From: Triparma columacea
Taxonomy: Eukaryota > Sar > Bolidophyceae > Parmales > Triparmaceae
Reading direction: 5' to 3'
DNA length: 12,533 bases
Assembly (NCBI GenBank): GCA_030267965.1
Contig: BRYA01000120.1
Coordinates: 1-12,533, forward strand
Position 1 is the stretch's first letter; each line of letters begins with the position of its first letter. Of this stretch, positions 5,639 through 12,533 are shown piece by piece. The position numbers and the translations under genes were made by a program. The notes beneath the pieces are model-generated. The model did not search any database. It worked only from the letters and a program-made list of their open reading frames with translations, and was not told where the DNA came from.

Positions 5639-8600
5639 TTACGAAACATTGATCGCTACGGAAATCCTCTCCTTCACGATTCCTCCTTCCCCTTCCCCAC
5701 CGTCTTCCAGATACGGCAAAACGGCGTGGTGAAGCCAAGAGGGGAAAACCACAAGGTGGCAATTTTCCGCCTCTTCGTCCCAGAAATCCGCCCTCTCCAG
5801 AACTTCCTCTCCTTCCTCTCCAACCATCCCCCCTCCCCCCCCCAAAAACCTCTCCCGCTCCTCCTTCGTCATGTCCCACTCTTTTTCCCTCTCGTGGGGG
5901 GTGGGCTTTAGCACAAGCCTGCCGCTGTAGGCCTTCCCATCCTTGAGTTTCCCCCTCTCAACGTAGTAAACGGCACTCCAGGCAGCTCCAGCGTGCGTGT
6001 GCAGCCTGTTCCAACTCCCGGCCTTTGAAATATTGATCCAAGCTTCGGTATCCTCCCTGTTGATGGCAAGTTTCCTCCCCCCCCCCTCCACCCCGCAATC
6101 CACCGAGACCTTGTGTTCGACGAAGTTCAGAGTGCCGGCAACTGCCTCCCAAAGCACGTCCACCGACTTCCTTCCTTTCCACTTGTTGAAGAATTCGGGC
6201 CTGGAGTGCCACGAGCCTCCCGCGTTGCTCACACTTATCCCAACCGTATCTTCGATCTCGCTCTCCCTCGCCACATCGACCAAATCCGCGTTGAAGTCCT
6301 TCATGATACTCCCAAAGTCAATCTTGAAAACTTGAAACAATAACTTTTCGACGCCATCCGCAACTTTCTCATACCTCGGCAAGACCATTTCCTTCAAACC
6401 GATTGTCATCCCCCCCCCAATGTCACAATCTACCACTTCCTTCCACCCTATCCCTCGCACGTCATTGAGTCTCCTCGCAATTGGGTTCTTGTACTTGACT
6501 CTCCTACCGAATCCTGTCTGAGTCTTTAGCAGCCATAGCGGGGGGAGTTCGTAAAGACCTGCCAGGACAGCAGATATGAGGTAATTTGGAGGGTAATCTG
6601 AGTCGTCGTTAGGGTTCTCCTCCTCAGCCCCCCACTGTCCTGTGCTGTCCTCCGGGATCTCCTCAAACTCATCGTCGTAGCCTCCATCAAACATACCACC
6701 CATCATCATGAAATTATCCTCTTCCTCTCCCTCTCCTTCTTCCTCCACATGATCCCCGCCCTCGCCTTCAGCAGGCTTGGTGTTCGGGTCGAAAAACGTG
6801 ACACTGTCAACATTTGCACGAAACGAAACCCTCCTCTTCTTCTCTCTATCTCTCCCCCCTTCCCCCTTTTTCTCATCGAGAGGGAACATCCACTTTTGAT
6901 TCCCTAGCGCGAACCCGTCTTTTAAAGCGCAAGAAAGGTCCTCCATGGGCATGGTTGCGTCGAAGACATCTCCGGCTCCATCACCACTCACAAAGATTCT
7001 ACCGGGCACCACATTCACACCCTCGACAGCCCCCTCTGGACCGAGGTAAATATCCGCAACCAGATGATCAACCTTTGGTGCGAAGCTCTTGACCTTCTCA
7101 GTATGCTTGCACCAGGCTCCCCACCCCTCCCTAAACTGGAGCATTCTGTGCGCCACCCATCTACCGAACACATCCTGCTCAGACGTTGGGACGTTCCCAT
7201 GGACGTGGACCCAGCCCCCCTCTTCCTTGAGAGCTCTCACTGCGATGCCCCAGCATCCCTCAGAGCTAGGAAGCAACCCCAAACTCACTCTATCAACTAG
7301 CCCTCTATAGTCCACAGACCTACTATCCCCTTCCTTCACAATCGCTCTATCATCGACTCCATTTGCCTTCAGATTGTACTTTAAGGCGTAAACTGCGTCC
7401 GGGTTCCACTCGTTGCAGTAAACGAAAGTGGAAGGGAAAGCAAGCAAAGCGGGTAGAGTGTAGTACCCGATACCGGCGTAAAGATCGAGTATTTTCTCGT
7501 CGGGTTTCACCAAGGCAGCGAATCTCTTCTTCTCGGAATTGTTACCCCTACAGAACATGACCCTCGTGCAGTCAAACCACTGCTTGACCCCAAATTCTTT
7601 GACGCAAACCCATCCTGGAGAGCCTTCACCGGTCGTTTCCGGAACACCCGTGTCGCTGTTTGGTAGGGGAGGGTAGAGAATGCGGTGTCCCGATTGACGC
7701 GTAGGAGAATCGGGAGCGATTGCGCCATACTTCATGATCCTTGTGCTCTTGGTGTGTTTGGACAGGATCTCCCAGAAAACTTCCGCTGGCTTGCTACCAT
7801 CGAAAAATGCCTCAGGGTACGCGTCCTTGGGTACCACCAAAAGGTCAACCCCGAGCTTCTCCAGGCCCTTAGGGCATGCCACCTTGTCCTTAATCCACTT
7901 TCTCCCCACCTGAGATCCTTCGAAGAATTCCAAGACCGCCCTTTGAGGAGGAGAAAGTTTGCGATCCTCGTTCGACATCGTATCTTTGGTGCTGTTGCTG
8001 ATGAGGAGTTTCGACAACGGAGGATTTTCTTCCTTCGAAATGCCAAGAACCAGCGAAACCCACTGCGAAGGGTGAAGGAGCGAGAGCAGCGACCAAAGAA
8101 GTTTTAGATTTATGCGACGACACATGTGAAGGTAGCATTGTGCGACGACACGTGTGAAGGTAGCGAACGTCAAATTCAACAAGTTACCGTCGTTACTATG
8201 CTTCTTCGCACCGCTCCTCACGCTTTTGTCCATTCTCACCTCTTCCTCTCCGTCCAACATCGGCTGCAATTTATCCACTTCATGAACAGGTACTGCCATC
8301 GCGCCAGGCTTGGTGGTGCTAGTGTTGATCCTGAAGTCCTTGTTCAAGGCCCCCATAGCCTCCAGCTGATTTTTAACCTTCTTGACGTTCTTGGGGTGGA
8401 CCAAAACACACGGCGGGCAGGACTTCGAAGGCTCGTTTCCGTTGCGCCCGGTGGTAGGGGGGGCAAGAGCGGATGGTTCGGAGGGCACCTCGTCGACAAC
8501 CTGGGCTCCGCCTTCTGTGCTCAGCGTGACCAGATAGGAGGGGCTGCTGATTCCCTTAAAGGCGAAAGCCCCGACGCCCCCCCCCAACAAAAGAACCTGC

Positions 8601-10597
8601 AAGCTTTCACCTTTTTCAACCACAGCGGTAGCGTGGTCGACAAGTCCAGAGACGTCAATGCTAGGGAGTGAGGGGTGGAGGTGTTTGAGGGGGATGGAGG
8701 TGATGCGAGAAGGGGAGTGGATGTAACAGAGGGAGAGAACGTCCGAGTCTGGGTTCTGCGAGCAACGAGCGAAGCGAGGCACGGAGGGAATCGCGTTTAT
8801 GGGTTAGAAGTGTGCGATTCTGCTTGGGTTTTGCCCTTCCTTACCTTGCAGGCCTCGACCCCTCCAACCCTGACGACGAAGCGGCTACTATTTACAGCCC
8901 CGTCGCCACCTCTGGAGGCTCCAAGCGCGTCAAGAGTGGATGAAAAGGTCCGGGAGAAGAGAGGGAGGTCAGGGGGTGGGGCCCATTTGAGGTCGTCACC
9001 GTTGCTCGATATTCTAACCAGCCCACCCTTGAGGCCATGGGAAAGCAGGTCATCGATGCTTTCCAACCCTCCAGAAATGAATACGCACTGTGACGAGCGA
9101 AGCGAATAGCGCATTGTGTTTAGGATTGCGCTGGTGTATTTTCTCACCCGTCATCACTACATTAGTTGATTCTTTAGTCCGCTCTCTCACCTCAGCCACA
9201 TCACCCGCACTCGGCATCGGGCAAGCTGCATGGTTGAAAACGCCCCCTATCGGTAGTTCGAATCGTTTCCACGAGAACGAGGCATCGCCGTGGCTTGGAT
9301 CCAAGCTTCGGCGGAGGATGTAAGCGTCTGCGAAGGAGCCGTCGTTGTCCCTTCCTCCGACTACCACAGCCAAGAGACCGTTGCGGCCGGAGAGGGGAGT
9401 CATTGTGTGGCTGTAACGAGGGCTTGGGACCAGGGGGGGGGAAGAAGTAAGGTCGTGGTAGTTTGCTTCCTTGAAGACCATCTTTTCAATGTCGTAGAGA
9501 AGGAGGTTATTATTCGGGTCAGAGGGAGATGACCTTCCTCCGAATAGCGCGACGGTCGGGGAAGACTCCGGGGAGGAGGTCGGGATCACGCAGCAGGAGA
9601 GGTTCCTCGTGGGTTTGAAGAGCTGTGAATTGGCTACTTCCAGAGTTGTCCATTCCCTTTCCCACACCCCTCGACGCCGGTACAGGGCATGCACATCGCC
9701 GCTGACCCGAGGCTGGGCGGAGGACGCAGGACCGGGACCATAACCCCCGAAGACCAGTACGGCAACGTCCCCGGTTGCCGGGTCCTCGTGGGTGACACTG
9801 GCGTGGCACCGTAGGTTGAGGTCAGGGAGTTTACTCCAGGTCGCAGTCTGGGGGCCGGCCTCATCGGGATTAGAGGGAGATCTTCTGAAACACACTTTCT
9901 CGATCTCCCTGAGGAGCCTGGCGGACCTCTCCTCGTTGGCCCTGAAGCGAAGGTTGGCATCGTCTACCCATCTCCGCAGGTAATCCTCCATCCCCAAACC
10001 TCTGTAAAACGGTGTGGACAAGGCGAGGCCCATCCCTCTGACCGCGACCGTCGGGTGGGGAGTCTTTGAGGAGGGGACTATGCCGGATTCTCTGAAGCCG
10101 GCGGCTAGGGCTGCCTTGAGCAACCTGTTGGCTGAATCCATGTTGTCCGCGGAGACGTGGAGGAGGAGGGGCTCGTGCTTAAGCATTATTGAAGAGGTTG
10201 AAGAGGAGAGGGGGGGGGAGGAGGGAGAGGAGGAGGAACAGGAACCGTAGATGGCTGAGCGAACCTCCTCAAACGTGACCTGCCTGTGCTCTGTGACTAA
10301 CCAACGGCCGTGACCCTTCCCAAAGGTGGCGTCCATCGACAAAGACGGATCATTAGGGGTAGAGGAAGGATCACTGAGAGGATCTCTCGAAGTTTCGCCG
10401 TCCAACACGGCTGCGCTATCAAACACTGCGATCCTACCACTACAACTCGACAGGCTGTAGTAGGAGGAGTGGCTATTGAGGACGTGCAGGATCTCCCTGC
10501 ACGGATAATCTATGGACATCTTCGGAGAGTTATCATGAGCTATTGGATCAGAGAACGCCCTGAGCGTATTCTCTTTGATTCTGCTGAAATCAGCCAT
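5639..10597 (-). CDS. Fused tRNA-wybutosine enzyme: TYW3, kelch, TYW2 and 2OG-Fe(II) oxygenase domain
   Basis: Exons 10597-9191, 9087-8845, 8755-8240 and 8062-5639 join in phase 0 to give 1529 residues. Residues 1-235 are TYW3 (SSCSGRI at 50-56, KHEPLLLHV at 140-148, GFRESGI at 167-173), the methyltransferase acting after TYW2. Residues about 252-625 are kelch repeats with Gly pairs near 284, 353, 414, 475 and 608. Residues about 660-1065 are TYW2, the aminocarboxypropyl transferase, with its SAM motif DLYAGIGYYTLP (915-926), NEWNP (939-943), LGLLPSSE (983-990) and KSFAPKVDH (1047-1055). An acidic linker (about 1068-1210) contains KKRRVSF. The C-terminal part resembles the 2OG-Fe(II) oxygenase family PF13759/TIGR02466: SNAGGSWHSR (1334-1343), WINIS, then NRLHTHAGAAWSAVYY (His1410, His1412), FPSWLHHAV (His1501) and ERIS (Arg1521). 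TYW3-kelch-TYW2 is the plant arrangement; the oxygenase tail is extra. The start has TYW3 at its very N-terminus. Intron choices are by eye. Confidence 0.88.
8063..8239 (-). other. Probable intron 3 of the TYW fusion gene (177 bp, open in frame)
   Basis: The donor is GAG followed by GTGAGA, there is a branch-like TCTAAAAC, and the acceptor is CCTTCGCAG; phase 0 on both sides. The length is a multiple of three and there is no stop, so the unspliced frame reads through with 59 extra residues. I call it an intron because of its strong sites and because the translated insert (cysteine- and leucine-rich) falls in a region where TYW2 proteins have no such segment. Confidence 0.65.
8113..8164. repeat. 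Direct repeat, 24-bp copies at 28-bp spacing, inside intron 3
   Basis: TGCGACGACACATGTGAAGG (8113-8132) recurs at 8141-8160 with one change, and both copies continue with TAGC. The changed base turns ACATGT into ACGTGT. The repeat lies entirely in the proposed intron. Confidence 0.9.
8756..8844 (-). other. Intron 2 of the TYW fusion gene (89 bp)
   Basis: The donor is AAG followed by GTAAGG, a good branch site is TTCTAACCC, and the acceptor is GCTCGCAG. Both sides are phase 0, and splicing joins two parts of the kelch region (VEACK to NPDSDV). Confidence 0.85.
9088..9190 (-). other. Intron 1 of the TYW fusion gene (103 bp)
   Basis: The donor is GAG followed by GTGAGA and the acceptor is GTCACAG, with phase 0 on both sides. 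Joining gives DVAE followed by CVFISGGLES, a proper kelch strand with its Gly pair. A second strong donor lies at 9147 (CGG followed by GTGAGA), but it is out of phase with this acceptor. A branch-like TCCTAAAC occurs in the intron. Confidence 0.75.
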
Positions 10598-11139
10598 CTC
10601 AGAAGGGGAAAGTCGATGGCAATTTTTAGTTAGGAGGGATTATGAGACACAGGAAGCAATCTACTGCAAGATGTTAGTTTGGAAGGAATTGGACGCAAAA
10701 TTTAGGCTAGGTTATGAACAAAAAAGCGCGATAACTTGTCTCTGCAGAAGGTAAGCTAGGTGAGAAAATAGAAGGAAAATTCTTCTCCACTTCGTTCCAA
10801 ATAATTTTCGACCAATCTGAGCGAGACTAAGAATTACGAAATTTAATGCTAAAGAAACGCAGGCATGTTAATGCCTCCCGTTGCTTCAACTCGAAACGTC
10901 GAAGAGTTCTTCGGTTAAGAGTATCAGCAGGGTTCCTACCACCCTTTCGCTTGTGAAAGCTAAGGACGTCGGGGCGCGTTCTGTCGCTGTGTTATCGTGT
11001 TTTGGTCTGCCGACTGTCCGTAAAACCACCCCTGGAGCGGGGCTCCATGATGCTTGTACCGAAAATGTGCCATATCACCGTGAGGGTCGGCGCGTGAGCG
11101 CGCGAGTGACGGTGAGCGTTATAATAGTTGTGAGTAAAA
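10598..11139. other. Intergenic region upstream of the TYW fusion gene
   Basis: No coding frame is convincing here. The first 250 bases are A/T-rich on the plus strand and should hold the promoter of the minus-strand gene. From 10861 onward the GC content rises and short perfect inverted repeats become frequent. No tRNA, 5S rRNA or spliceosomal snRNA consensus was recognised on either strand. Confidence 0.5.
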
Positions 11140-11152
11140 GCCCCTCTTTTAC
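10861..11152. other. Cluster of small perfect hairpins, possible structured RNA
   Basis: Perfect stems are AGGCAT/ATGCCT (10861-10876, loop 4), AACTC/GAGTT (10888-10908), AGGGT/ACCCT (10929-10945, loop 7), CTTTC/GAAAG (10944-10959), TGGAGC/GCTCCA (11033-11047, loop 3), TCACCGT/ACGGTGA (11075-11115) enclosing GCGCG/CGCGC (11090-11103, loop 4), and GTAAAAG/CTTTTAC (11134-11152, loop 5). Two of them overlap and cannot form together. The density is above what I would expect by chance, but no known RNA family fits. Confidence 0.25.
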
Positions 11153-11290
11153 CCACTTCCCCCTTTTGAACCCCCAAATAATCCCATTCCCCCTACCCCT
11201 TTGTCCGATTTCCTTCCATCTCGCAATACACTCCTAAATCCTACAACGTTTAGCCTTTCCTCGCGTCCTCTTCCGTACTTATCCTCAGTA
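11140..11290 (+). other. C/T-rich leader-like stretch
   Basis: The plus strand is strongly pyrimidine-rich, like the leader before the coiled-coil gene. An ATG at 11291 follows, but its frame closes after eleven codons and no continuation by splicing was convincing. It could be the remnant of a promoter and leader of a lost gene. Confidence 0.3.
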
Positions 11291-11760
11291 ATGTCTCTAA
11301 TCAACTTGTTTGCCCACTCTCGTTGACCTCGAGGGTGGCTTTGAAGTCGTCATTGGCATCCCAAGCTAGTCAAGATGGGGCGGTGTCGCGGATAAATTTC
11401 ATGACCTGGAAAACATTGTGGGGAGGAAGCCGCTTGAGGAACATGAGTTGGTCCCTGACTTGCAACTTTCCCACCGAATTTTCCCCTTCAATCCAAAGGT
11501 TAGGCCGTAGTCCACGCAGTCGAAGGCCGGGATCTCGTGTATCCCTCGATCTTCTAGTGCACCGAAGGCTGCTCCTAGCGCAGACCTCCTGACTCTGAGC
11601 CCGCCTCCTCCAAAGGCACAACTCAGAGTTCCACCAACCTCGTCAGGATCACAACGTCAAGCGCCATTGCGGGTATCGAAGCCCTAAAATGCGCTCAGAT
11701 CAGCTTGCAATACAGCTGGGACGTAGCAATCTGACGAGAGAGATCTTCCGCTCCTGGCGG
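11291..11760. other. No gene recognised; degenerate left flank of the repeat array
   Basis: Open frames here are short and interrupted by stops, and their products are Ser, Pro and Arg-rich with no family resemblance. A 19-base word (CACCGAAGGCTGCTCCTAG, 11560-11578) recurs with one insertion at 11777-11796, suggesting that the array to the right once extended into this flank and has decayed. Confidence 0.4.
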
Positions 11761-11776
11761 CTTCGATCTCATCCTC

Positions 11777-12533
11777 CACCGAAGGCTGCTTCCTAGAAAA
11801 CCTCAAAGAAGTTGACCCTAAAGTCACGTACCGACGACGCCTCAGCGTAGATGCTTGTCAAATGGGCTTGATGAGCCCCTGACAAAGGCAGCTCGCCAGA
11901 AGGAAGACTGTCGATGACACCTCACCGGGGAGCACGCTGCCCCTGCAGCAGTGTTCTCGACACAAGTGGAAGCTACGCCCATGCGAGCCTTCCCTTCTCC
12001 TGAGCTTACCTCATCCTGGGGCAAGACTCAGAGAAGCTGACACAGAGTCGAGTATCGACGGCATCTCAGCACAGAAGCCTGTCGTGATGACAGCGGCAAA
12101 TAGCAAGAGAGGAGACTACCTCTCTGCGCAGGAGCTCGTCCAGATGACAGAGGCAACTCGCAAAAGAGGTGACTACCGACGACTCATGACGGACGCGCAC
12201 GCCGCAAATGCAGCAGTGGTACCGTTCTCGACACAAGTGGAAGTTACGCCCATGCGAGCCTTCCCTTCTCCTGAGCTTACCTCATCCTGGGGCAAGACTC
12301 AGAGAAGCTGACACAGAGTCGAGTATCGACGGCATCTCAGCGTAGAAGCCTGCCGTGATGACAGCGGCAACTAACAAGAGGGGAGACTACCTCTCTGCGC
12401 AGGAGCTCGTCCAGGTGACAGAGGCAACTCGCAAAAGAAGTGACTACCGACGACCCATGACGGAAGCGCACGCCGCAAATGCAGCAGTGGTACCGTTCTC
12501 GACACAAGTGGAAGCTACGCCCATGCGAGCCTT
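11777..12533. repeat. Tandem repeat array, unit about 270 bp, running off the window
   Basis: Two nearly identical units are present: 11991-12260 (270 bp) and 12261-12531 (271 bp), with about eleven substitutions and one single-base indel between them by eye. A third unit begins at 12532. To the left, about 11777-11990 is a degenerate, shortened unit (corresponding anchors are about 225 bp apart). Each full unit contains a 57-bp internal duplication (copies starting at 12087 and 12144, sharing ATGACAG.GGCAA and AAGAG(A/G).GACTACC). The unit has one open frame of about 75 codons, but most differences between units would change amino acids, so I see no sign of protein-coding constraint. Best reading: a satellite or minisatellite-like array with a decaying edge. 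Confidence 0.85.
12087..12200. repeat. Nested 57-bp subrepeat within the 270-bp unit
   Basis: The two copies start at 12087 and 12144. Each begins with ATGACAG and has AGAGG(A/T)GACTACC about 20 bases later. The same pair recurs in the next unit, and a single degenerate copy can be traced near 11879-11910 in the left unit. Confidence 0.7.

Noticed and set aside
7890..8138. Shifted minus-strand frame of 82 codons across proposed intron 3
   Set aside because: It would be entered from the wrong donor phase; the frame with SPPQRAVLEFF matches TYW2 and is kept.
8113..8164. Two direct repeats considered as a CRISPR-like array
   Set aside because: Only two copies with a 4-base gap, inside a eukaryotic intron; it is a simple tandem duplication.
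7685..8671. Plus-strand frames of 140 and 181 codons
   Set aside because: Antisense to the TYW2 part of the fusion gene, whose motifs fix the real frame.
9069..9147. Alternative intron 1 of the TYW gene with donor CGG followed by GTGAGA at 9147 and acceptor TGGAG at 9069
   Set aside because: It keeps the frame but uses a poor GAG acceptor and leaves a single Gly in the kelch strand. The GAG/GTGAGA donor at 9190 with the CAG acceptor at 9088 gives a proper Gly pair and matches the other introns.
9251..9275. GGTAGTTCGAATC, similar to a tRNA T-arm box
   Set aside because: It lies in the kelch coding exon with no acceptor or D-arm partner around it.
10881..11237. Plus-strand frame of 118 codons over the hairpin cluster
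   Set aside because: It starts at TTG, has no recognisable domain and covers non-coding-like sequence.
11322..11505. Plus-strand reading with FEVVIGIPS, faintly like the FDVVIGNPPY motif of DNA methylases
   Set aside because: A stop follows directly, the NPPY core is absent and nothing else in the stretch supports a methylase.
12084..12311. Plus-strand frame in the tandem unit
   Set aside because: Most differences between units change the amino acid, and a single-base indel separates units, so coding is unlikely.

Overview
This is eukaryotic nuclear DNA. The evidence is six short introns (about 90-180 bp) with GT-AG ends that join reading frames cleanly, AATAAA signals at gene ends, pyrimidine-rich leaders before start codons, alternating gene orientations with no operons, and eukaryote-type proteins (a V-ATPase accessory protein, wybutosine enzymes, an isopentenyl-diphosphate isomerase with an N-terminal presequence). 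A unicellular alga, perhaps a stramenopile with a complex plastid, is my best guess; that is inference and weakly held.

Layout. 1-481 has no recognised gene. 482-1234 (-) encodes a short secretory, single-span protein whose C-terminus looks like the Voa1/Ac45 (V-ATPase subunit S1) tail. 1521-3396 (+, two introns) encodes an unrecognised 562-residue protein with an N-terminal coiled coil. 3514-4427 (-, one intron) encodes an unrecognised protein with about five membrane spans, convergent with the previous gene. A short divergent promoter with 10-bp repeats separates it from 4578-5552 (+), a type I isopentenyl-diphosphate isomerase with a presequence and a second, internal start.

5639-10597 (-, three introns) is the main item: one predicted 1529-residue protein with TYW3, kelch repeats and TYW2, followed by an acidic linker and a C-terminal 2-oxoglutarate/Fe(II) oxygenase-like domain. 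TYW2 and TYW3 are consecutive steps of wybutosine synthesis at position 37 of tRNA-Phe. A TYW3-kelch-TYW2 fusion is known from plants; the added oxygenase is what stands out. In animals the TYW3 product is hydroxylated by a separate JmjC enzyme, TYW5, so the added domain is a candidate for making hydroxywybutosine by another oxygenase family.

10598-12533 has no convincing gene. It holds a cluster of small perfect hairpins (10861-11152), a C/T-rich stretch (about 11140-11290), and a tandem array with a unit of about 270 bp that is degenerate on its left side and runs off the right edge.

All intron boundaries were placed by eye from splice signals, phase and protein continuity; no transcript data were available.
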